A stretch of DNA of 6,153 nt from positions 1 to 6,153 of the forward strand of contig JANNQL010000103.1 of assembly GCA_031400755.1 (NCBI GenBank), in the 5' to 3' direction. Shown here one piece after another: positions 1-5,049 of this stretch. The stretch is from VMSU01 sp031400755 (lineage in GTDB: Bacteria; Desulfobacterota; Desulfobulbia; Desulfobulbales; VMSU01). The notes beneath the pieces were generated by a model. The model worked only from the letters and a program-made list of their open reading frames with translations, did no database searches and had not been told where the DNA came from. Every line of letters begins with the position of its first letter. Position 1 is the first letter of the stretch. Both the position numbers and the translations under genes were made by a program.

Positions 1-145
1 CGCTGTCGGCAAAGCCGCTGCCTTCACCAGCACCGACTTCAATCAAGACCCGGTGCCCTCCCCGTACAAGTTCCTGGGCGCCCGAGGGCGTCAGTCCGAC
101 GCGGAATTCCTCGACTTTAACCTCTCTCGGTACGCCGATGATCAT
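1..145 (-). CDS. ald: Alanine dehydrogenase, N-terminal part (runs off the window)
   Basis: Alanine dehydrogenase interconverts L-alanine and pyruvate plus ammonia using NAD in the cytoplasm. The minus strand from the ATG at 145 reads MIIGVPREVKVEEFRVGLTP and continues through a G-A-Q-E-L-V-R-G-G-H segment to GAGEGSGFAD. This matches the start of the AlaDH/PNT N-terminal domain, including the conserved GxPxE and RV(A/G)LTP signatures. Forty-eight codons are visible; the family is usually about 370 residues, so the rest lies left of the window. The start is supported by an AAGGAG ribosome binding site at 155-160, 9 nt before the ATG. The 64 nt between it and the preceding DUF2786 gene hold no clear terminator, so read-through from the operon is possible. 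The NAD(P) transhydrogenase alpha subunit shares this domain and is the main alternative, but this N-terminus fits Ald better. Confidence 0.9.
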   Translation of the reverse strand, partial: MIIGVPREVKVEEFRVGLTPSGAQELVRGGHRVLIEVGAGEGSGFADS

Positions 146-209
146 AGCTATTCGCTCCTTTGAGCCATGTTATTTGTCTACAACGGCTTAGAGCCACGTG
201 TTTTTATCG

Positions 210-1328
210 TTAATGAGGGAGCAGGCGACCCTGATTGCCGTCCGCCTGACTGACCCCCTTGCGCAGGACGATGTTTTTGCCAGCGGCGGCGCCGTGGTCA
301 TAGGTCGAGCGGTTGATCCGCGCCCCGGCATGGCGCGTCTTGCGCAGTCGCGGGTAGCTTAGGGCAATAAAGTCGCTGAGCCCGTGGTCCGCCGTCACGG
401 TCAAGGCGCTGCTGGTTGCGGGCGTGGGCTGTGCCGGTGCCTGAAGAGGCTGGTGGCTGTTGAGTTTTTCGTAAAAGCCAGCCAGCACTCCTAGGTAATA
501 GCTGTTTTTTTCGGTGATGCCCTTGCCCTGGAAGCGGGCGTGATGATGCTGCCACAAAAAATCAAGTTCCCGTTCAAGAAAATGATAGCAGTATTCGGCC
601 ACTGCCACGTTTTCAGTCCGGCCAAAGAGGTCGATCGTCTTGTGTTGTTGGTTAAGCCTGGGGTCATAGGCCTCGGCCATGACGATTCGGACGTAGAAGA
701 AGTCGCGCAGGATGGAGCCGATGGCGCGCTGCCAGCCGTGAATGCGTTTTCTGCCGCTGTTGATGACGGCGTGTCGATAGCGGCGGTCGGCATCGGCGGT
801 TATCTCTTGCAGGTTGTATTTCATGATCAGTTCGTTGGCCTTCTGCATGGCGAGCGTTGCCTCATGCTCGTTGGCGGAGCGGGCCAGGGCCAGCAGCTTT
901 TCGACCTTGGCAAAAAAACGCCGGCCCTCCTGGACCATTTGGCTGTCGCTCTCCAGGTCGGCGAAGAGCTCCGGGGTGTCGCCGCGGGCGGTCCGGTAGG
1001 CGGGCGGCACACCCAAGCGCTGGCAGGCCTCCTGAAAAATCTGACCATGACCGGCCACCAGTTGTCCGGCCGCCCCGCACAGCTGGTGGGCCATCTCATG
1101 CTTGAAGACATTGATGGTCACGAACCAGGGGTGGAGGAGGATTAGTTGGGCGCTGATCTTGATGGTCTGGGACGCCTGGCGCCACTCTCCTAAGTGTCGA
1201 GTTGATTCAAAGATCTCAATGACCGGGGCCGCCAAGTCGAGCTGATGGCTCCAGCAGATGTCTGCGAATTCTTTGTGGAGCTGGCGGGCCCAGAGCTGGG
1301 CGTATTGGTCGTGGCTGAAGGGCGGCAT
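210..1328 (-). CDS. SprT-like zinc metallopeptidase-type protein with DUF2786 domain
   Basis: A 372-residue soluble protein with no signal peptide or membrane segment. Residues 77-81 are HEMAH, an HExxH zinc-binding motif, followed by H94 in a GHGxxF context. This is the arrangement of SprT-like metallopeptidases, with H77, H81 and H94 as likely ligands and E78 as the catalytic acid. Residues 140-173 fit DUF2786 (KVEKLLALARS, NEHEA, then KANELIMKYNL). The remainder, about 185-350, resembles the region that usually follows DUF2786, ending in a YDHGAAAGKN segment. Substrate and role are unknown; a protease role is inferred from the motif only. It lies 39 nt downstream of arfB on the same strand and is probably co-transcribed. 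No good Shine-Dalgarno precedes the ATG at 1328 (the upstream bases are pyrimidine-rich), so its translation may depend on arfB, or the start may differ. Confidence 0.8.
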   Translation of the reverse strand: MPPFSHDQYAQLWARQLHKEFADICWSHQLDLAAPVIEIFESTRHLGEWRQASQTIKISAQLILLHPWFVTINVFKHEMAHQLCGAAGQLVAGHGQIFQEACQRLGVPPAYRTARGDTPELFADLESDSQMVQEGRRFFAKVEKLLALARSANEHEATLAMQKANELIMKYNLQEITADADRRYRHAVINSGRKRIHGWQRAIGSILRDFFYVRIVMAEAYDPRLNQQHKTIDLFGRTENVAVAEYCYHFLERELDFLWQHHHARFQGKGITEKNSYYLGVLAGFYEKLNSHQPLQAPAQPTPATSSALTVTADHGLSDFIALSYPRLRKTRHAGARINRSTYDHGAAAGKNIVLRKGVSQADGNQGRLLPH

Positions 1329-1367
1329 AAGGAGATAGTTTACAAGGGTTAAGGGTGAGGCGGTTGC

Positions 1368-1793
1368 TCAGTCCTCGGCCTGGACCTTGCGTCTGCTCTG
1401 CTGTTTGAGGGTGGCCCGATGTTTCTTGGCATTCAGCCGCTTTTGGCGCGAGGCCCTGGGGACTTTGGTGTCGAAGCGGGGCTTGTCCTCGGCCAGGGCG
1501 TCCTGTAGCAGAGTGGCGAAGCGGGCCAGCGCCGCCTCGCGGTTGGCGTGCTGACTGCGGGAGGCAAAGACCACCAGCCACAGCCTGCCCTGTTTGTTGA
1601 TGCGGGTGGCCAGGCGCTCGCGGAGCCGGGCCTTTTGCCCGTCCGAAAGACTGGGCGAGGCCTCAAGGTCAAACCAGAGGGTGACTCGGCTGTTGACCTT
1701 GTTGACGTGCTGACCGCCGGGGCCGGGGCTGCGGGAAAAGGTGAAGCCCAGTTCATGGTCGGGGATGGTGAGGTCTGGGGTGATCCGGGGCAT
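1368..1793 (-). CDS. arfB: ArfB (YaeJ) peptidyl-tRNA hydrolase, alternative ribosome rescue
   Basis: ArfB hydrolyses peptidyl-tRNA on ribosomes stalled at the end of broken mRNAs, as a backup to tmRNA. The 141-residue protein has the release-factor-like domain with SRSPGPGGQHVNKV at residues 20-33. The catalytic GGQ is at 26-28, and NKVNSRVTLWFDL follows as expected. Residues about 100-141 form a Lys/Arg-rich tail that in this family enters the empty mRNA channel. Length matches the family (about 135-140), whereas true release factors are much longer and carry codon-recognition domains. The start ATG lies 3 nt after the stop of the upstream methyltransferase. The Shine-Dalgarno is weak, so translational coupling is likely. 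No damage is seen. Confidence 0.92.
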   Translation of the reverse strand: MPRITPDLTIPDHELGFTFSRSPGPGGQHVNKVNSRVTLWFDLEASPSLSDGQKARLRERLATRINKQGRLWLVVFASRSQHANREAALARFATLLQDALAEDKPRFDTKVPRASRQKRLNAKKHRATLKQQSRRKVQAED

Positions 1794-1796
1794 GGC

Positions 1797-2390
1797 CTAA
1801 GCCTTTTGCCAGATCGGCAGGGTCGGGTGGAGGCGGCTGAAACGCGGGTCAGAGTCGATGCCTTGGTCCATCTTGCGGTTGGCAATCAGGACACCGCCGG
1901 ATTTCAAATGGTCTTCGATGAAGCGTTCGAAGCGGCGCTCTAGATTGCCGTCGTGGAAGGGCCGGAAATAATAGGTGACGTCGAAGGTGTGGTAGTGGTC
2001 GTATTCCCAGATGTCCTGTTTGACAACCTTTTCCTGGCCGATCAGCTTAGCGGCGATGGTAAAGGGATAGTTGTCCTTTTCCAGACCGGCCACCTCAAAA
2101 TCCATCATCTCGGCGACCAGGAGGACATTACCGATACCGCAGCCGATGTCCAGAAAGGACAGAGGGCCTGCGGTGTGAGTGGAGTCTAACAACAGGTCGC
2201 GCACGAACTTGAGCTGATCGTAGACCTGGCGCGTGTCCATCGGCACAAAGGGGTATTCGGACTCAGGGTCGTTCTGGCTCTGCCTTTGGGAATCCCTGGT
2301 GAAGTAACCGATAAAGCGGTTGATGATGCCAAAGAGGATGTCCCGCTCGTCTTCATTGGGAGGGGTGGCAATGTGATTTTTGTCTGGCAT
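1797..2390 (-). CDS. Class I SAM-dependent methyltransferase, target unknown
   Basis: Numbered from the ATG at 2390, the 197-residue protein carries the SAM-binding motif I, FLDIGCGIGNVLL, at about residues 79-91. An acidic residue follows in GLEKDN at about 104, where the ribose-binding Asp/Glu is expected. DIWEYDHYHTFDVTYYFRPF (about 126-145) sits where the later Rossmann strands should be, and HLKSGGVLIANRK follows. There is no NPPY motif, so it is not a standard PrmC-type glutamine or N6-adenine methylase, and the substrate cannot be read from sequence. It is the first gene of a run with arfB (3 nt apart) and the DUF2786 protein. A GTG at 2412-2414 would add 8 residues, but it sits inside a palindrome with no Shine-Dalgarno, so I prefer the ATG. 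Even that has only a weak AGAG before it. Confidence 0.75.
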   Translation of the reverse strand: MPDKNHIATPPNEDERDILFGIINRFIGYFTRDSQRQSQNDPESEYPFVPMDTRQVYDQLKFVRDLLLDSTHTAGPLSFLDIGCGIGNVLLVAEMMDFEVAGLEKDNYPFTIAAKLIGQEKVVKQDIWEYDHYHTFDVTYYFRPFHDGNLERRFERFIEDHLKSGGVLIANRKMDQGIDSDPRFSRLHPTLPIWQKA

Positions 2391-2411
2391 AGTTGTTACT
2401 CTGGGGGTGTC

Positions 2412-2428
2412 CACTTGGGGCCCAAGTG
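2412..2428. repeat. Perfect 8-bp inverted repeat upstream of the methyltransferase
   Basis: CACTTGGG at 2412-2419 and CCCAAGTG at 2421-2428 are perfect reverse complements around a single G. The site lies 22 bases upstream of the methyltransferase ATG (2390) and covers the alternative GTG start. A one-base centre is too tight for an RNA hairpin without opening inner pairs, so a dimeric repressor operator is plausible. No binding protein can be named. Confidence 0.6.
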
Positions 2429-2429
2429 T

Positions 2430-2457
2430 ACGGTGAGGAAAGAACGAACCTCACCGT
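2430..2457. repeat. Stem-loop, 9-bp perfect stem, 10-nt loop
   Basis: ACGGTGAGG at 2430-2438 pairs perfectly with CCTCACCGT at 2449-2457 around a 10-nt loop. It stands between the 8-bp palindrome and the longer inverted repeat, within the leader region of the methyltransferase operon on the minus strand. There is no U-tract after it on either strand, so it is not a standard intrinsic terminator. Confidence 0.6.
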
Positions 2458-2460
2458 TTG

Positions 2461-2510
2461 CGTAACTCGATTGATGCGGTTCACAGGTGAACCGCATCAA
2501 TCGAGTTATG
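2461..2510. repeat. Long near-perfect inverted repeat (22 bp perfect, 2-nt centre)
   Basis: The arm 2463-2484 and its reverse complement at 2487-2508 match at all 22 positions around a 2-nt centre. A G-U wobble (2462/2509) and a C-G pair (2461/2510) extend it to 24 in RNA. The core reads GGTTCAC-ag-GTGAACC. It lies between the stop of the 37-residue gene (2537) and the methyltransferase start. On neither strand is it followed by a run of Ts, so a classic terminator is unlikely. Options are a rho-aided or processing hairpin, a repetitive palindromic element, or a scar of a mobile element. Confidence 0.7.
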
Positions 2511-2536
2511 GCCGACCAAGGTCCTCTGTCGTACTG

Positions 2537-2650
2537 TTACGGATTTTTTTTCGGTTGCTTATCCTGCGTTTCTTTGACCTTTTGGTCATGTTTTTTAGTC
2601 ATCTGTTTCTTGCCCTTGTCCTTATCTTTCTTGCCGCCCTTGTCTCCCAT
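2537..2650 (-). CDS. 37-residue lysine-rich protein of unknown function
   Basis: This gene is too short for most ORF callers. From the ATG at 2650 the minus strand encodes MGDKGGKKDKDKGKKQ and continues to a C-terminal KQPKKNP before TAA at 2537-2539. It has 14 lysines in 37 residues, alternating with Asp, Gly and Gln, no hydrophobic stretch and no cysteine, so it is probably disordered and may bind nucleic acid or ribosomes (inference). The start is well supported: AAGGAG at 2657-2662 lies 6 nt before the ATG. From general memory, similar tiny 'MxDKxxKKDK' proteins occur in many proteobacteria as hypotheticals. Two long plus-strand frames over this stretch look membrane-like, but only because lysine codons read backwards become Phe and Leu. 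It lies 64 nt downstream of vapC on the same strand. Confidence 0.7.
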   Translation of the reverse strand: MGDKGGKKDKDKGKKQMTKKHDQKVKETQDKQPKKNP

Positions 2651-2714
2651 TGCTCGCTCCTTTTCTATTGTCGGTCATTTTTCCGCCGAGTATGGCGTCG
2701 TTGCGTTGTGGGTT

Positions 2715-3086
2715 TTATTTTTGAAAATAATTGACACCAGGAATATTCTTGAAATCTATATCTTGGGTCCAGATGGTTGCATTACAGTCCCTGGCAGTCG
2801 CAAGGATGATACTATCAGCCATTGGTAGCCCGTACTGCAAGCTGATTCTAGATGCAGCAATTGCTAACCTTGTCGTAAATTCAACAATAGAACCTTTTTG
2901 CATTGCCGCAACAGCTTGCAATGCTTCATTCTCTCCAGATTCTCGTAGAACTACCTTTGACACTTCATAAATAGTGATAGAAGGAACGACAAGTGATTCA
3001 ATATCCTGCAAGGGACTTTGGAAATGTTTTGAGGAAGGCTCATCGGCGAAATATGACAGCCAACCTGAAGAATCGACAATGTTCAT
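2715..3086 (-). CDS. vapC: PIN-domain toxin, VapC-like ribonuclease
   Basis: A 123-residue PIN-domain protein, the usual VapC length. These toxins are Mg-dependent endoribonucleases that cut specific tRNAs or rRNA when freed from antitoxin. The acidic active-site residues are all where expected: D5 in MNIVDSSGW, E41 in SITIYEVSK, D91 in GLPMADSIILATA, and D109 in TIWTQDIDFK. The toxin therefore looks intact. Its ATG overlaps the stop of the upstream antitoxin gene by four bases (ATGA), the classic coupling that keeps antitoxin made first. Base composition is clearly AT-richer than the genes to the left. The RNA target cannot be predicted. Confidence 0.9.
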   Translation of the reverse strand: MNIVDSSGWLSYFADEPSSKHFQSPLQDIESLVVPSITIYEVSKVVLRESGENEALQAVAAMQKGSIVEFTTRLAIAASRISLQYGLPMADSIILATARDCNATIWTQDIDFKNIPGVNYFQK

Positions 3087-3289
3087 ATTCTATCTTTATC
3101 TCGCTCTAAATCAGTATTGATACCCTTAAGGAATCCTCGAAGATCTGAAATGTCACGCTCCGGGATAAGTTCAATTCTTCCTGAATATTCAACAACTTGC
3201 ATTTTTTGACCCGGACGAAGATGCATTGATTCTCTTACATCACGGGGAATAACAACTTGAAATTTTGGTGAGACTGTCACTGTTTGCAT
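3083..3289 (-). CDS. vapB: AbrB-type antitoxin, partner of the PIN toxin
   Basis: A 68-residue protein beginning MQTVTVSPKFQVVIPRDVRE, the swapped-hairpin AbrB/MazE/SpoVT DNA-binding fold (about residues 1-46). A short polar tail ends in LERDKDRI and would wrap the toxin. It neutralises the PIN toxin and represses its own promoter (family knowledge). The start is ATG 3287-3289, not the longer upstream frame that opens at 3415: GGAGGT at 3295-3300 lies 5 nt before it, and homology to the fold starts here. It overlaps vapC by four bases. The gene is divergent from mazE. Confidence 0.88.
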   Translation of the reverse strand: MQTVTVSPKFQVVIPRDVRESMHLRPGQKMQVVEYSGRIELIPERDISDLRGFLKGINTDLERDKDRI

Positions 3290-3436
3290 GATACACCTCC
3301 ATCGATAAGTTTGTGGCACTACCATACCAGTATCGATATGATTTTGCCTTGATTTATTTTCTTTTTCGTGGCACCGTAATGTGATTACGGTAATTACAAA
3401 CAATACCGCTAACACTTTGACCTTTTAGGTGCCACC
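3290..3436. promoter_or_regulatory. Divergent vapB/mazE control region with repeated operator-like motifs
   Basis: These 147 nt must carry both promoters. Visible structure: the heptamer GTGGCAC at 3313-3319 and 3368-3374 and, inverted, at 3429-3435; an 8-bp inverted repeat pair GTGGCACC (3368-3375) and GGTGCCAC (3428-3435), whose right copy overlaps the mazE ribosome binding site; a palindrome ACCGTAAT-gtg-ATTACGGT at 3373-3391; the 8-bp palindrome GTAATTAC at 3390-3397; and ATCGATA at 3301-3307 and 3332-3338. AbrB-fold antitoxins bind such repeats to repress their own operons, so these are candidate operators. I found no convincing -35/-10 pair on either strand. Confidence 0.55.
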
Positions 3437-3709
3437 ATGGATAAAACATTACGCTCCAGAGATATAAAGATAGTACATATAGGCAATTCTATGGGGGTAC
3501 GCTTGCCCAAAAACCTATTGCAAAAATATGGCTTCACTCACTCCCTGGTCTTAGAAGAAACCGCCCAAGGACTTCTCCTCAGGAAAAAGCAAGACGATAA
3601 ACTCTCCTGGGCTGACACCTACAAAGCCATGGCGGATGAGGGTGAAGACTGGAACGAGTATGACCAAACACTACTTGATGGATTGGAGGATGACGACTTT
3701 GACGCTTAA
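3437..3709 (+). CDS. mazE: MazE-like antitoxin
   Basis: A 90-residue AbrB/MazE-family antitoxin. Residues about 8-50 (RDIKIVHIGNSMGVRLPKNL, then LVLEETAQGLLLRKK) match the MazE DNA-binding fold with its GNSxGVRLPK signature. The C-terminal half is acidic (EDWNEYDQ and LEDDDFDA), as expected for the segment that occupies the MazF groove. ATG 3437 has a moderate AGGTG Shine-Dalgarno at 3427-3431, 5 nt away; this signal lies inside the GGTGCCAC arm of an inverted repeat, so translation could be occluded by an RNA hairpin or a bound protein. It overlaps mazF and is divergent from vapB. Confidence 0.88.
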   Translation: MDKTLRSRDIKIVHIGNSMGVRLPKNLLQKYGFTHSLVLEETAQGLLLRKKQDDKLSWADTYKAMADEGEDWNEYDQTLLDGLEDDDFDA

Positions 3710-4025
3710 ACGATACGAAATCTACTTTGCAGACTTGAACCCAACCCTCGGCAGTGAAATTAGCAAAATTCGTCCTGTTGTTATAATTAGCGATGACGCT
3801 ATGAACAAATATTTGGAGGCAGTTGTTGTTTGTCCGATAACGTCGAAAATCCATCCAACATGGCGAACGCGCCTTCAGATAAATTGTGCTGACAAACAAG
3901 CTGAAATTGCTGTTGACCAAATACGAACAATTAGCAAAACACGATTAAAGAAACGAATTGATCAATTGTCTAGCAATGAAGCCTCTCAACTGCGACGAAT
4001 CATTACAGAAATGTATGGCGAATAG
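3690..4025 (+). CDS. mazF: MazF-family endoribonuclease toxin
   Basis: A 111-residue MazF/PemK-family toxin, a sequence-specific single-strand mRNA interferase. The hallmarks are KRYEIYFADLNPTLGSE near the N-terminus, KIRPVVIIS at 26-34 (R28 the likely catalytic arginine), VVVCPITSK at 45-53 (T51 the likely catalytic threonine), and VDQIRTIS at about 75-82. It ends EMYGE. It appears intact. The start is uncertain: ATG 3690 directly abuts the GGAGG at 3685-3689 and would be a poor start sterically, while TTG 3699 lies 9 nt after that GGAGG and gives MTLKRYEIYF. Either start overlaps the mazE stop (3707-3709), so translation is coupled. Confidence 0.88.
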   Translation: MTTLTLKRYEIYFADLNPTLGSEISKIRPVVIISDDAMNKYLEAVVVCPITSKIHPTWRTRLQINCADKQAEIAVDQIRTISKTRLKKRIDQLSSNEASQLRRIITEMYGE

Positions 4026-4313
4026 CCTCTCCTGATTTCTTCCCAATGAGCAATGAAGGCATAGCTTCTTGACAACATTTGCTTCATTGGAAAAGTGTCA
4101 GTCCGCTGCCAAACCTTCCCTCTGTGCAATCCTCCTGAAAGATCCCCTCCGAAGCAATCCCCATATATAAGATAGCCCGCGACTCTTGAACAAGGGATTA
4201 AGGCGACCAAAAACAGGTCGCGTTAATCCTTAATGGTTGGGCATTTTTGTTTTATTTCAGCATGTTGAAAGTCGATACTTGCTTTTTGTTCGCAAATGAG
4301 CTAACTTTAATTC
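4026..4313. other. Intergenic region between mazF and higB
   Basis: 288 nt without a supportable gene. A 74-residue minus-strand frame here has no recognisable motif. There is an 8-bp inverted repeat, CAATGAAG (4051-4058) and CTTCATTG (4082-4089), with a 23-nt loop. The larger stem-loop at 4193-4231 is listed separately. A small TTTG-ttcg-CAAA palindrome lies in the last 30 nt before higB and could be part of a HigA operator. The higB promoter should lie in about 4240-4310, but only weak -35/-10-like hexamers are visible. Confidence 0.5.
4193..4231 (+). terminator. Stem-loop downstream of mazEF, possible terminator
   Basis: The arms 4193-4208 and 4216-4231 pair over 16 positions with one G-G mismatch and one wobble around the 7-nt loop aaaaaca. 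A T-rich stretch (catttttgttttattt) begins about 12 nt after the stem rather than at its base, so this is not a textbook intrinsic terminator on the plus strand. It may still separate mazEF and higBA transcription. Confidence 0.4.
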
Positions 4314-4661
4314 GTGCGAGAAATCAATTTCTACCACCTCGAAAATGGCGACTGTCCAGTTCAGGATTACCTAGACTCCCTGTCCAATAAGCAGGTGGAA
4401 AAAGCTTTCTTTGTCCTCGATCTTATTGAAAATTTTGACATTGTACCTAGTAAATTCTTTAAGAAACTGGAAGCGACTGACGACATTTGGGAAGCCCGAA
4501 TACAATACGGAAATAACATTTTTCGTTTGTTTGGATTCTTTGACGGGAATAACTTGATAATTTTGAATCATGCTTTCACCAAGAAAACACAAAAAACACC
4601 CGACAAAGAAATTAAAATAGCCGAACGTCGTAAGAAAGAATATTTTTCAAGAAGGAGATAA
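4314..4661 (+). CDS. higB: HigB-like toxin, RelE superfamily (phage Gp49-like)
   Basis: A 115-residue protein of the phage-derived Gp49-like/HigB group, ribosome-dependent mRNA endonucleases of the RelE fold. Diagnostic parts are REINFYHLENGDCPVQDYLDSL at the start, IWEARIQYGNNIFRLFGFF at about 60-78, and ILNHAFTKKTQKTPDKEI at about 83-100. The basic tail EIKIAERRKKEYF follows, where the catalytic Arg/Lys and His residues lie. The start is a GTG at 4314 with no convincing Shine-Dalgarno, which may keep toxin synthesis low. The toxin gene precedes the antitoxin gene, as is typical of higBA, with a 2-nt gap to higA. It looks intact. Confidence 0.87.
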   Translation: MREINFYHLENGDCPVQDYLDSLSNKQVEKAFFVLDLIENFDIVPSKFFKKLEATDDIWEARIQYGNNIFRLFGFFDGNNLIILNHAFTKKTQKTPDKEIKIAERRKKEYFSRRR

Positions 4662-4663
4662 TT

Positions 4664-4939
4664 ATGAGCGACTTACAAAAATATAAAAATAAACGTATAA
4701 AAGAAGCCCCTGAATTTTGGCAAAATTACAACGAGCGATTTGAAACGTTTAAACTTGGATTATTATTAAAACAGGCTCGCGTTGAAGCAGGGATGACCCA
4801 AGAGCAAATCGCCAATGAGCTACACACGACCAAATCGGTTATTTCCAGAATGGAAAACCATGCCATTGATATTCGACTATCAACACTTGAAAAATTTGCC
4901 AAAGCGGTTGGAAGACATATCCAGGTGGCTTTGGTCTGA
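4664..4939 (+). CDS. higA: HigA-like antitoxin, XRE-family helix-turn-helix
   Basis: A 91-residue protein with a Cro/C1-type helix-turn-helix at about residues 34-86: LKQARVEAGMTQEQIANELHTTKSVISRMENHAID, then STLEKFAKAVG. It binds and neutralises the adjacent HigB-like toxin and represses the shared promoter (family knowledge). ATG 4664 has a strong AAGGAG at 4652-4657, 6 nt upstream and inside the end of higB. That gives the antitoxin a much better ribosome binding site than the GTG-started toxin, the expected balance. An intrinsic terminator follows 40 nt after the stop. Confidence 0.9.
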   Translation: MSDLQKYKNKRIKEAPEFWQNYNERFETFKLGLLLKQARVEAGMTQEQIANELHTTKSVISRMENHAIDIRLSTLEKFAKAVGRHIQVALV

Positions 4940-4978
4940 TTTTTATTTTCATTCCAGCCAGATTTTTCACTTCACTTG

Positions 4979-5008
4979 ATCCCCTGCCACTTTAGGGGAT
5001 TTTTTTTG
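4979..5008 (+). terminator. Intrinsic terminator of higBA
   Basis: ATCCCCT (4979-4985) pairs with AGGGGAT (4994-5000) around an 8-nt loop, and a run of eight Ts (5000-5007) follows at once. It sits 40 nt after the higA stop in the right orientation. The group II intron remnant begins 3 nt beyond the T-tract. Confidence 0.85.
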
Positions 5009-5016
5009 CCATCGAG
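5006..5016 (+). repeat. 11-bp direct repeat, left copy
   Basis: TTGCCATCGAG here is identical to 5342-5352. This copy spans the junction between the higA terminator and the 3' end of intron remnant A. Confidence 0.6.
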
Positions 5017-5049
5017 ATAGGACGACCGGTTACCCGGCCACCCTCTCAC

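Noticed and set aside
540..1145. A 201-residue plus-strand frame.
   Set aside because: It is antisense to the SprT/DUF2786 gene, whose motifs are clear on the other strand; the frame has no recognisable domain and GC-rich DNA makes such shadows common.
2412..2414. GTG as the methyltransferase start.
   Set aside because: It sits inside a palindrome, has no Shine-Dalgarno, and adds residues outside the recognisable fold; ATG 2390 is preferred, though not proven.
2461..2510. CRISPR repeat or LexA-type operator.
   Set aside because: There is only one copy and no spacer array, and the spacing of GGTT and AACC does not match the LexA motifs I know.
2393..2828. Two overlapping 113-residue plus-strand frames rich in Leu, Phe and Val that look like membrane proteins.
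   Set aside because: They are antisense to the lysine-rich gene and vapC. Lysine codons AAG/AAA read backwards give CTT/TTT (Leu/Phe), which explains the hydrophobicity, and neither has a ribosome binding site.
3290..3415. The 42-residue N-terminal extension of the VapB frame.
   Set aside because: The AbrB fold begins at MQTVTVSPKF, and GGAGGT is perfectly placed for the ATG at 3289; the extension covers the divergent promoter region.
3986..4210. A 74-residue minus-strand frame overlapping the end of mazF.
   Set aside because: No motif, no ribosome binding site, and partly antisense to mazF.
4175..4242. Possible integron attC site: a stem with GTTGGGC (fits GTTRRRY) at its right edge and GCCC at the left.
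   Set aside because: No matching RYYYAAC core on the left, no clear L boxes or extrahelical bases, and no second attC around the neighbouring modules.
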